From UMGS1613 sp963616135 (GTDB lineage: Bacteria; Bacillota_I; Bacilli_A; RF39; UBA660), in contig CAVEJT010000001.1 of assembly GCA_963616135.1 (NCBI GenBank), positions 80,186 to 144,185 on the forward strand: DNA of 64,000 nt, written 5' to 3'. Made by a program: the position numbers and the translations under genes. Shown here in pieces: positions 7,423-16,900 of this stretch. Position 1 is the first letter of the stretch. Each line of letters opens with the position of its first letter. The notes under the pieces are model-generated. The model was not told the origin of the DNA. It made no database searches and saw only the letters and a program-made list of their open reading frames with translations.

Positions 7423-8770
7423 TGCACAAAAAAATATAATTGTTTCAGGAGATATGGCAACAGGAAAAACTACTAGTGTCTTATTCCCATTAATGGATAA
7501 AATGATTGAACAACAAGAAAGTCTAATGATATTAGACTCAAAAGAAGAGTATATAAATAAATATTATAAGAATTTAAAAGAAAAGAATTACAATATTGTT
7601 GTATTAAATTTAAGAGATTTAGATAAAAGTGATGGATGGAATCCAATTCAAATTGCCTATGAATTATATAAAGATGGTAATACAGATAAAGCAATGGATT
7701 ACTTAGATAAAGTAGCAAAAATAATGTTTTATGAAGAATCATCTGTTGATCCATTTTGGGCATCAGCTGCATCTGATTTCTTTACAGGAGTAGTTTTGGC
7801 ATTATTTGAAGATGCAGATAAAGATGAAATTAATTTAAATAGTGTTAGTATGATGTTTGAAGGAGTTAATGAAAAATTCGGTGCAAGTGATTACTTGACA
7901 AATTATTTTAAATTAAAAGATCCAAGTTCACAATCTTATGTTTCAGCATCTACAACAGTTTTAGCCCCAAAAGAAACAAAAGGAAGTATAGTATCAGTTG
8001 CTAAACAAAGATTAAGAACCTATGTTTCAAGAGAAAAATTAAGCATATTGATGAATAAAACAACATTTAACTATAAAGATATAGCAACCAAACCAACTGC
8101 AATTTTCTTTATTGCAAAAGATGAGAGTAAATACTTAAATGCTCTAGCAGCTATGTTTATAGAACAATTATTTACTGTTTTATTTGATACGTTTGATTTT
8201 AAATCTTCTAACAAATTTAATTTTGTTTTAGATAATTTTGATATTATTGAAAAAGTAAATGAATTTACTGATATGCTAAGTTCTGGGTTATCAAAAAGAA
8301 TTAAATTTACTGTTTCAACTCGTTCCTTAGAAGATCTAACTGCTAAATATGGTAATTATATTACAAAATTAAGTAATATAATATATGTTGCTTCTGGATT
8401 ATTAAAAATAAAAATAGATGATAAAGATGAAACGATTGAGAATAAATTTGAAAAAATAATAGACGTTTATAATGAAGTTGATTATCCAAAATTAAACCAT
8501 GTTTCAATAAAAGTTTTCGATTTAAAAAAGTTTGTAAGAGAAGCAAAGAAACAAGATATGGAAAATACTTTTAATGAATTGCCACCATTATCAAATCCAT
8601 TTCCATCAATGTTAAATGAAGGCAATAAGAATATAGATGATTTATTAAAAAAAATAGATGATAAAATTGAGGAATTAGATGCTCAAGAAAAAATGTATAA
8701 TATTGAACAACAAGAAGAAAAGGTCGAGTCTGAAATTGCTAAGTTTAAAATTGATGATGAAACTAAATAA
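7391..8770 (+). CDS. VirD4/TraG-like ATPase lacking membrane segments
   Basis: 459 residues. Walker A at about 20-28 (GDMATGKTT) followed by SVLFPLMDKM and LMILDSKEEY, matching the coupling-protein pattern GxxGxGKT..LFP..DPKGE. It also has DGWNPIQIAYELY, SVDPFWASAASDFFTGVVLAL and TRSLEDLTAKYG at the expected VirD4 positions. The Walker B position reads NFVLDNFDIIE, not the usual DEF/DEW, so catalysis may be altered. Full VirD4 proteins have two N-terminal membrane helices and an all-alpha domain; both are missing. AGGAGGAAAT precedes the ATG. The true conjugation coupling protein is at 34576, so this is a second, soluble relative inside the cargo operon. The C-terminal 100 residues are acidic helix. 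Confidence 0.7.
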   Translation: MKKEMLEKVYNAQKNIIVSGDMATGKTTSVLFPLMDKMIEQQESLMILDSKEEYINKYYKNLKEKNYNIVVLNLRDLDKSDGWNPIQIAYELYKDGNTDKAMDYLDKVAKIMFYEESSVDPFWASAASDFFTGVVLALFEDADKDEINLNSVSMMFEGVNEKFGASDYLTNYFKLKDPSSQSYVSASTTVLAPKETKGSIVSVAKQRLRTYVSREKLSILMNKTTFNYKDIATKPTAIFFIAKDESKYLNALAAMFIEQLFTVLFDTFDFKSSNKFNFVLDNFDIIEKVNEFTDMLSSGLSKRIKFTVSTRSLEDLTAKYGNYITKLSNIIYVASGLLKIKIDDKDETIENKFEKIIDVYNEVDYPKLNHVSIKVFDLKKFVREAKKQDMENTFNELPPLSNPFPSMLNEGNKNIDDLLKKIDDKIEELDAQEKMYNIEQQEEKVESEIAKFKIDDETK

Positions 8771-8784
8771 GTAGGTGTGTAATA

Positions 8785-9891
8785 GTGATAGAAGAATATG
8801 TAAAAGATATTAAAATAAAAAATTTAGATAAATTGGCAGAATATAGAACTAAGTTATATGAAAAGCCAATATTAAAGGACTTATTTTTAGAAGTGACATT
8901 AAGATGCAATGCAAGATGTGAACATTGTGGAAGTAGTTGTGGCGACACGATTCAAAAAGATGAAATAAGTGCCGAAGATTTAAAAAATACTTTGAAAGAA
9001 ATAGCAGAAAAGTATAATGCTAATGATATATTGTTGAATGTCACAGGAGGAGAACCTTTAGTAAGAAAAGATTTATTTGATATTATGAAATATGCTTCTT
9101 CACTAGGTTTTAGATGGGGCATGACAACAAATGGAATGCTAATTAATGATGAGATAATCAATAAAATGATTGAAACTAATATGGAAACTATATCTATTAG
9201 TTTAGATGGTTTAAAAGAAACACACGAAAGGTTTAGACGAGTACCAAATAGTTTTGATAAAATTATAGAAAATGTAAAAAAACTACAACAAGTACCATCA
9301 ATAAAAATTGTTCAAATAACAACCGTAGCAAACAAAAAAAATCTGCATGAATTAGAAGATGTTTATAATCTTATGAAAGAATTAAATATTATTTCTTGGA
9401 GAGTAATAAATGTTGATCCAATAGGTAGAGCCAAAAATAATAAAGAGATTTTATTGGATAAAGAAGAATATAAGTATTTATTTAATTTTATCAAAGAAAA
9501 ACGTGAAGAAAATATAATGAATGTAGAATATGGATGCAGTCACTACTTAGGATTGAATTTAGAAAAAGAATTGAGAGATACATACTTTATTTGTACAGCA
9601 GGATTATATGTTGCAAGTATTCTAAGCAATGGAGATATATTTATATGTCCTGATGTTGAAAGAAAAAAAGAATTTATACAAGGAAATATAAAAACGGATA
9701 GTTTTGTTGATGTATGGGAAAATAAATTTAAATTATTTAGAACAGAGAATAGAACCAAATGCAGTAAATGTGAAAAATGTTCCAATTGGAAATATTGCTT
9801 AGGAGATTCATTTCATACGTTTAATTTTGATGAAGGAAGACCTAATTTTTGTATAAAAGATATTTTTGGAGATGATAACTGTGATTTATAA
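8785..9891 (+). CDS. radical SAM protein with SPASM-type C-terminus
   Basis: 368 residues starting at GTG 8785 behind AGGTGTG. The 4Fe-4S binding motif CNARCEHC lies at about 41-48, preceded by LFLEVTLR. GGEPLVRKDLFDIM follows, with ISISLDGLKETHERFR, as in AdoMet radical enzymes. The C-terminus has two further Cys clusters (CTAGLYVASIL with NGDIFICPD, then CSKCEKCSNWKYC, and a last Cys in NFCIKD), a SPASM/twitch auxiliary-cluster domain. SPASM enzymes commonly modify ribosomal peptides or protein side chains. It sits directly before, and overlaps, the gene encoding four VYG-repeat segments, which makes that protein a plausible substrate or partner (inference). Confidence 0.88.
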   Translation: MIEEYVKDIKIKNLDKLAEYRTKLYEKPILKDLFLEVTLRCNARCEHCGSSCGDTIQKDEISAEDLKNTLKEIAEKYNANDILLNVTGGEPLVRKDLFDIMKYASSLGFRWGMTTNGMLINDEIINKMIETNMETISISLDGLKETHERFRRVPNSFDKIIENVKKLQQVPSIKIVQITTVANKKNLHELEDVYNLMKELNIISWRVINVDPIGRAKNNKEILLDKEEYKYLFNFIKEKREENIMNVEYGCSHYLGLNLEKELRDTYFICTAGLYVASILSNGDIFICPDVERKKEFIQGNIKTDSFVDVWENKFKLFRTENRTKCSKCEKCSNWKYCLGDSFHTFNFDEGRPNFCIKDIFGDDNCDL

Positions 9892-12772
9892 TAATAAACT
9901 AAAAAGAGCTAAACTTGAAAAAATTACGCAGCAATTTATTGATAATATAAATAAATTTGAAATATTTAAGATACCTGATAAATTATATTTAGACTATTTT
10001 GACCAATTAAAAAAATTATTTAATAATTATAAATTTGATGGTGATAATAGATTTTTTACTTATGGTAGATTAGATTTTTTAAGAAAAGAGTTAACTGAAA
10101 GATTGAATGATCCAAAATTAGAAAAAGAAAGTCCAAATTGGAAAGATAAATGGGATAATAGATTAGGTGCTTTTTGGGATTTATATGATTATATTAGAGG
10201 CGATAGGCATTTTACTCCAGGCAATATACCAGATGGAATGAATTTTAGAGATAGGCTAATTATGAATGACCAATACTATAAAGATGGATATATTTGTAAA
10301 CAAGAAAAAGATATATTATTAGAAATGATAAATGAAATTGTTCTATTTATAGAATCTAAACAAAAGAGAAAAAATGAAACTTCTCCTGATTTAAGAAAAC
10401 TAATTTTCAAAATAGAAGACCATGATTGGGGAATGAAAACAATTTATAGTTGGAACACAAAAGTATGGTATATATATGATGATTTATCAGTTGAGTTTAA
10501 AATTAGAAATGGAGAAGATAAAGTAAAATCGTATTCTCATAATATAAGTTCATTTGATTTGCAACAAATATTTAAAAATATTGAACTTGCAAAATTGAAT
10601 AATCATGTTGTTGAAGCTTATGATGGTGAGGCATGGGAATTCACACAATACAAAGATAATGTCATAGTATGGGAAAGAAAATTAGAATATATATATGGTA
10701 TAGAACCATTAGAAAATATATGTGATATATTATTTAATTTAGTAAAACAAGATTCTGATATATTTACTGATAATGAAATGGAGGAGAATGATATGGGATT
10801 ATTTAGTAAAAAAGATAAGTATAATGTTGATGTCGAAAAAAATAGACCTCAAATTGTATATGGGATACCAGATGCTTTGAGAAAACAATGGGAGGAAGAA
10901 GAAAAGAAAAAGAAAAAGGAAGATAATAAGTATAATATAGATCCATCTGATAATGTTCCCCAAAAGGTTTATGGTGTTCCTAATTATGATTTTTCACAAG
11001 ATAAAAATGAAAATAAGGAAAAGTATGATATAAATCCAGAAGATAATGTTCCAAGAGAAGTATATGGTATTCCGTCACCAATACAAAAAGAATTGGATAA
11101 AGCAAAAGATAAATATGAAGTTAAGCCAGAGAAAAATAATCCACAAAGAGTATATGGTGTTATGAATCCAGAAAAATTTGAATTAGATTTGAATAAGAAA
11201 AACAAAGAGAGTATAAGCGTTATTATTGATGATTATTGTCTTTCATTGACAAAATGGGATAATACTTGTGATTTATTATTTATGAATAAATCTAAAGTAT
11301 CATTTATAAAAGATTCAATTGTTTCAATATCATTAGAGAAATATGATAAATTTGTTAGTAAAATTAATGCTATTGTATCTGATTGGGAAAATGAATATAT
11401 AGGAGAAAAAAACATTAAATGGCAAATTAAATTTAATACAAAAGAATTAAATAAAATAATTGTAGGAAATGGTGAATATCCTTTAAATTGGAATAAGTTT
11501 ATTGAGTTAATTTCTGAATATGAGACATTATTCAAAAAAACAATTATTTATAATAGTAAAGAGTCAAAACTAAATCTAAATGCCTCTTTTGATGAAATAG
11601 TCAAAGAAAAAGTAAATGATCCATTTTGGGAAAAATTAATATCAGACTATTTGAAACAAGAAATAGATAAGAATGAAACTGTTTTAAAAATAATATTTAA
11701 GGATTTATCAAAATATGATGACATATTTAATGAATTTACAAAGTATGTTGTACAAAAAAACTATGATATACCAAATGCTATAAGCGTTGAAGGATATACT
11801 GCCAAAAAGATTGCTGAATTAAATCCTAATTTTAAACCTACTGGAGTATATACATTCTTAAAATATTTAAGAGAACAACCTGAAGAAGCAAAAAAAACAA
11901 TAGCAAAAGGATTTCCAAATAAAGATTCGATACAAAATCATGAAAAAAAATTGAAATCAATATCTGCTATTGAAAAAATCGGAATTCCTACAAAACAATT
12001 CGAAAATACAATATTATTTGTGTCAGAAGATGGTTTGATTGCTACTGTTGATAATCAAAGAGAATCTATAACTAGTGAAAAGTTTGATAAGATTTGTGAT
12101 GTCGTTTATCAAAGTCAAAGTAAGCTTAGAGAAATAGCAAAACAACAAACACAAGAATTTTTGAGTTCACATGTTATGTATGATGATACTGTAAGAAAAT
12201 TTATAGTTAAATTAGAAGTAGAAGAATTAAATTTGAGTTATCATACTGGTACAGAATCAGATCAATATATTTTAAATCTAGTAAATGAGATTATAGGAAT
12301 TATAAAAGATAATTCTAATAATAAAAAAGACATTAATGGAAAAAAATCACAAGAAGTAGTCACTAGGGAAGATTGGGCAAAGCCAATGCCAGAGCAAAAT
12401 ATTGTGTTTAAAATGGATAGGGTGCTAACTGAAAGTGAAATTGATATATTGAAAAGAGGTCATAAACCAGAAGTAATGGAAGATAAATGGTATTGGTATG
12501 TTGAAAATAATATCTTAAATATTCACCGTAGTTGGACTGGAAACTGTTTATTCAAAGTAGAATTAAATACTAGTGGTAAGTTAAAAGTAATAGCTAACCG
12601 TGATCCAGAACAATATAAAGAAACAAGCGTTGAAAAAGATAAAGAAAATATAAATAGATTATTAGATTATTGGACTAAAGAAGATTATGATTATTATGAG
12701 CAGTTTATAAGTGAAACTTATAATAATTTGGTTAATAGTGGTTTAATAAAAGATGAAAATATTGACAGTTAG
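9881..12772 (+). CDS. large protein with four KYxxxPxxNxPQxVYGxP repeats, unknown function
   Basis: About 963 residues. The start is taken as GTG 9881 (GGAG 9 nt upstream); ATG 9872 or TTG 9866 are alternatives, and all overlap the radical SAM gene. Residues about 1-300 are unrecognised. Residues about 310-430 carry four repeats, each with K-Y, N, P-Q/R, V-Y-G (VYGIP, VYGVP, VYGIP, VYGVM), separated by charged linkers. The C-terminal end has MEDKWYWYV and HRSWTGNC, a motif I recall in uncharacterised bacterial proteins. An in-frame ATG at 10793 (MGLFSKKDKYN) has a strong GGAGGAG upstream, so a shorter 659-residue product starting at the repeats is likely as well. No membrane segment or signal peptide. 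Confidence 0.6.
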   Translation: MIYNNKLKRAKLEKITQQFIDNINKFEIFKIPDKLYLDYFDQLKKLFNNYKFDGDNRFFTYGRLDFLRKELTERLNDPKLEKESPNWKDKWDNRLGAFWDLYDYIRGDRHFTPGNIPDGMNFRDRLIMNDQYYKDGYICKQEKDILLEMINEIVLFIESKQKRKNETSPDLRKLIFKIEDHDWGMKTIYSWNTKVWYIYDDLSVEFKIRNGEDKVKSYSHNISSFDLQQIFKNIELAKLNNHVVEAYDGEAWEFTQYKDNVIVWERKLEYIYGIEPLENICDILFNLVKQDSDIFTDNEMEENDMGLFSKKDKYNVDVEKNRPQIVYGIPDALRKQWEEEEKKKKKEDNKYNIDPSDNVPQKVYGVPNYDFSQDKNENKEKYDINPEDNVPREVYGIPSPIQKELDKAKDKYEVKPEKNNPQRVYGVMNPEKFELDLNKKNKESISVIIDDYCLSLTKWDNTCDLLFMNKSKVSFIKDSIVSISLEKYDKFVSKINAIVSDWENEYIGEKNIKWQIKFNTKELNKIIVGNGEYPLNWNKFIELISEYETLFKKTIIYNSKESKLNLNASFDEIVKEKVNDPFWEKLISDYLKQEIDKNETVLKIIFKDLSKYDDIFNEFTKYVVQKNYDIPNAISVEGYTAKKIAELNPNFKPTGVYTFLKYLREQPEEAKKTIAKGFPNKDSIQNHEKKLKSISAIEKIGIPTKQFENTILFVSEDGLIATVDNQRESITSEKFDKICDVVYQSQSKLREIAKQQTQEFLSSHVMYDDTVRKFIVKLEVEELNLSYHTGTESDQYILNLVNEIIGIIKDNSNNKKDINGKKSQEVVTREDWAKPMPEQNIVFKMDRVLTESEIDILKRGHKPEVMEDKWYWYVENNILNIHRSWTGNCLFKVELNTSGKLKVIANRDPEQYKETSVEKDKENINRLLDYWTKEDYDYYEQFISETYNNLVNSGLIKDENIDS

Positions 12773-12817
12773 AATAGAAAAACAAAAATGTTTATTTTCT
12801 AATTAAGGATAGATGTT

Positions 12818-13741
12818 ATGGATAATAGTATAATAAATATAGGTTTAATAAAAAAAATAAATTCTTTCTTAAAAAGAACAAATAGTCTAAAATATTTAGA
12901 TCCAAACATATTTGAAAATATAGATGAAAGTAAAGAAGTAAATGATATGCCTTTTACTGATTATTATTTAGAATATATAAATAGTTTGCCAAGATTAGAT
13001 TTTGAAAATGTAGTTAAAATTTCAAGAGAAGTATATCAATTATATGGAAAAGAAAAAGATTTTGATAATATACTAGAAAAATTAGTAAGTAGTTATAGTA
13101 TAACTGAAGGATCATTAAATAAAGATGATGATAACTGTATAACAAAGGCATCCGAAAGTAGAGTGTTATTATCTGGAACTTGTTATGATGTGGTGTTGCT
13201 ATGTCATGAGATAGGACATAAATTAAGATTTGATAATTCTAAAAGCACTTCTGATATAATGGATAGTTTTCTCTTTGAAACTCCATCAATTATACTTGAA
13301 TTGAGTGCAAATGATTATTTGAGAGATAATTATGGCGTTGATATTAAAGCAGATGAACTAAGAAAAGCACATATTTTAAGCACTAAAAGAGAAAATGGTG
13401 TGGAAAATAATATATTTCAAATTATAATAAGTTTATTAAAAGAAAGAAAATTAAATGCTATAAACTTATATAAAGAATTTAATAGAGATATGAATATTGT
13501 TGAATATCTTAATAAACAAGGTTCTTCTATTGAGGATTGTATTGATGAAGGAATATCTGCCTACTCATACGATATAGGTTATATACTAGGTACTTATATA
13601 AATAATAGTGACAATAGAATAGAATTTTTAAATATGCTATTAAAATATAAGGACAAAGGAATTAATATGCCGTTCACTATTGAAGAAGGAATTATTAAGA
13701 CAACATTAGAAAGTCAGAGCATACGAAGCACTAAAAAATAA
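12818..13741 (+). CDS. zincin-type metalloprotease-like protein
   Basis: 307 residues. HEIGH at about 129-133 in VVLLCHEIGHKLRF is a textbook HExxH zinc site; the downstream helix FETPSIILELSANDYL can provide the third ligand Glu, as in oligopeptidase-like gluzincins. Only the catalytic half of an M3-like fold seems present (full oligopeptidases are about 600 residues). No signal peptide is seen, so intracellular action is expected. AAGGATAG lies upstream of ATG 12818. Last gene of unit A, followed by a clear terminator. With the protease at 4813 and the JAMM protein at 18956 it gives the cargo region three predicted metallopeptidases. Confidence 0.7.
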   Translation: MDNSIINIGLIKKINSFLKRTNSLKYLDPNIFENIDESKEVNDMPFTDYYLEYINSLPRLDFENVVKISREVYQLYGKEKDFDNILEKLVSSYSITEGSLNKDDDNCITKASESRVLLSGTCYDVVLLCHEIGHKLRFDNSKSTSDIMDSFLFETPSIILELSANDYLRDNYGVDIKADELRKAHILSTKRENGVENNIFQIIISLLKERKLNAINLYKEFNRDMNIVEYLNKQGSSIEDCIDEGISAYSYDIGYILGTYINNSDNRIEFLNMLLKYKDKGINMPFTIEEGIIKTTLESQSIRSTKK

Positions 13742-13762
13742 TACATTTAGTTTTTATCAAGA

Positions 13763-13790
13763 AACATCTAAAGATTTAGATGTTTTTTGT
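13763..13790 (+). terminator. terminator of cargo unit A
   Basis: AACATCTAAA / TTTAGATGTT inverted repeat followed by TTTTTG. Confidence 0.75.
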
Positions 13791-13827
13791 ATCTCTTAAA
13801 CTTGATTAACCAAAAGATATTTTTCAA

Positions 13828-13901
13828 GAACTGACATTTCTATAAAAAACAAGAGCAATGTGTCAAATACGAGTGTAAAATAAAAGAATTTATGATATAA
13901 T
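13828..13901 (+). promoter_or_regulatory. promoter of cargo unit B
   Basis: GTGTAA at 13873-13878, 17-nt spacer, extended -10 TGATATAAT (TATAAT 13896-13901). The upstream words GAACTGACATTTCTA and TGTGTCAAATACGAGTGTAAAAT match the unit A promoter block almost word for word. Confidence 0.7.
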
Positions 13902-13927
13902 TATAGATGATAGGAGTAGATATTGAT

Positions 13928-16900
13928 ATGAATGAATACGAAAAAATAATTAATGAAATTAATTCTGGCTTAACTGGTGATACGCAACATGATTATAGTT
14001 ATTTATTAGAGCAAACTGAAAAGTATAAACAACATCCAATGAGTCATGAGATATTAAAAGAAATTGGACGAAAAATATATGAAGTTTTACCAAGTGAAGG
14101 TAAGAAAGAATTGTCTAAAGCAATTGATTTAGATTTAAAATCATTAAATAAAAAAATAGATGAAGCAAACAATTATATTTTACAACATAATTATGAACCT
14201 GCAAAAAAAATATTAAACGAATATTTAGATGCTGCTTTAAATGCTTATAAAGAAGATCAGATAACTAGATATTTTACTTTTAAAGATGTTATAGAATTTT
14301 ATTGTTCTAAAGAAAAACTAAACATACAGAAAAAATTAGTATGGATTGATTTAAGAACTGATGATGCCTATAAATTACTTGCCTATATTGCTTCTGAAGA
14401 AAAGAATTTTTCTCAAGCGATTGATTATTTAGAAAAAGGATTATATTTTAATCCAATGAATTTAGGACTACGTTTTGAATATGCAGAATCATACAAGATG
14501 CAACTTAATATGGAAAAAATGTATGAGTCAACAAAAAATATTTATGACTACATATATGATCCTGTTATGTTGGCAAGATATTATAGATTATTAGGATATT
14601 ATTTTGTTGAAAAAGAAAATTATGATGTCGCTTATTCTTTATATGCAATCAGTATATATTATGAAAATAATGAAATGGCTCATCATGAAATAAACTATAT
14701 AAAACAAAAAACAGGAAATCCTGATTTTGAAAAGACAACAGCAGAAATTTTAAATTTATTGAAACAACAAAACATACCTATCACTATTAGTGAAAGTAAT
14801 TTAAATCAACTAAAGAACTTATCAGTTGAGAAACAAGTTATTGAAAAACAACCTGCCTTAATAAAGTATTTAAATAATGTTATTGATATTTTTACAACGC
14901 CAATAAATGATTCTACCGAAATTAAAGGATTAAAAATAACAACACCTAAAATAACAACTGAAGAAATTTTTGATGAAAACAAATTAATACTAGATGAAGA
15001 AGATAAAAACAGAATTAAAAAAAATATCGAAATTTTAAAACAAAAGGATATACCATTTATAGAACACATGAAAGCTATTCCTTTTAATTCATGTACTAGT
15101 TTACGTTCAAAAGAAGAAATAATAAGTAGAATGTTAGCAGATTATGCAATTGCTACATGTGCCTTATATTCTTTAGAAGGAAAAGCAAATATTGTACATT
15201 CTGTTTTAAATCAAATGGATGAAAAATTAAATATGAAGTCTGCTCTAGCACCTGAAGATACAAATTTTTTAAATGCAATAGCAGAACAAAAAGTTTCGAA
15301 GCAGGGATTACAAGATGCAACTTGGGCTTTTGAAGAATGTACTATGCTAATGTGGACGTTAAGTTTAATTGATAAACCTAATTCTGATAAAGAGTGTAAT
15401 GTTGAACAATTGGATAAATTCTTCTTTAATATTAAAAATTATGATGAATTATTATCGCAATGTACTTTAAAGTCAAAAGAAGAAATCCTAGAACAAGCAG
15501 ATTTATTATTTAGATATCATTGGGCTTGTCGTGAAACAAGAATGAAAGGTAAACAACTACCACAATTAAATGAAATGATTGTTCAAGAACAACGTCGTGC
15601 TTTAGAATGGGCATTAAATTGGAAAATTGAAAATTTGATGAAAGAAAAAATAAATATTAAATACGAAAGAGATAATTTTAATTTTAACTTTAATGCATCA
15701 ACTGAATTACACATATCTAATATTACCAATCCAAAAGACTATAATTTGTTATTAACATTATCTGATAGTAAAGAACAAATAGTAATTTCAATGTCGGATG
15801 TTGGACCTGAATCTGGTTATCCACTTGATGCTTATTTTGAAGAGGATATAAGAAAACGAAAAGCAGAAGGTTGGAATATAGTTGGCACATATTCTTTATC
15901 ATCACAAAATATAAAAGGTGGATTTAAACAATTGATTATGAATAGAGAAATGCCACAAGTTAAAGATGCAAAATTAGGATTAAGTGTTTACTATTTTGTT
16001 TTAAATGAACATATAGTAGTTTTAAAAACAGTATTAGAAGATACATTGGATTACTCAGATAATAATAATATCCAAAATTCTAAACACAATATCCTAGCTA
16101 TGGACATGTTATTTTCAATAAAAGAAAGTGAATCTTCAACAATTACTGATGCGGCTATAAAAATGGCTACAATGATGAATTTCGGATTACATGCACGACA
16201 ATTAGATATACCTCTATTAAAGAATTTTAAAATAGAGGAAGTAAATGAACCACAAATTGTTTTTTCAGCTACTGATGGTATGTATATAGAACAATTGGTA
16301 TCAGACGGATCTATGAAACCAAATGAAACTTTTGAACAAAGAATAAATTTAGTTGTTAAAAATACAACAGAATTTATGAGTAAGTATTCTCCAGCTAATA
16401 ACCCTGCTAATAGTGAAAATAAGTTGTTCTATTACAAGGATTATTCAAATGGTGTGTTCAATTATAAAATATATGTACTTGATGGAATAATAGAAGTAAA
16501 TAATACTACTAAGGTAATAAGACAATTTAATGCTTATTTCGTAGAACCAAAGTTTAATGATTTTTATCAGTTAACAATATCAGCACCTGCATTATCAATG
16601 CCAACTGAAGTATTAAAATTGGGTGTTGTTGATTTGGATACAGATGAAATAACGCAATGTCTTAATAATTTATTAACATTGGCAATGGATAATTTAAAAT
16701 ATAAAAATGAACAGTCAAGTGGTAATAATGAAACAACAAATCAAATAGAAGAAACAGAAACAATCCAAGAGGAGGAAAAAGATATGGATTATGGATATAT
16801 TAACGAAGACGAACCTTCAGTAAAAAATAACGAATATGATTATTCTACTATTATTGCAACGCCTGAAGCTATTACTTATTTAGTGCAATACTGTGATAGT

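Noticed and set aside
12775..12800. Hairpin AGAAAAACA/TGTTTATTTTCT between the repeat protein and the zincin gene as a terminator.
   Set aside because: Imperfect, no T-run after it, and it includes the approach to the next gene's Shine-Dalgarno; the operon probably continues to the terminator at 13763.
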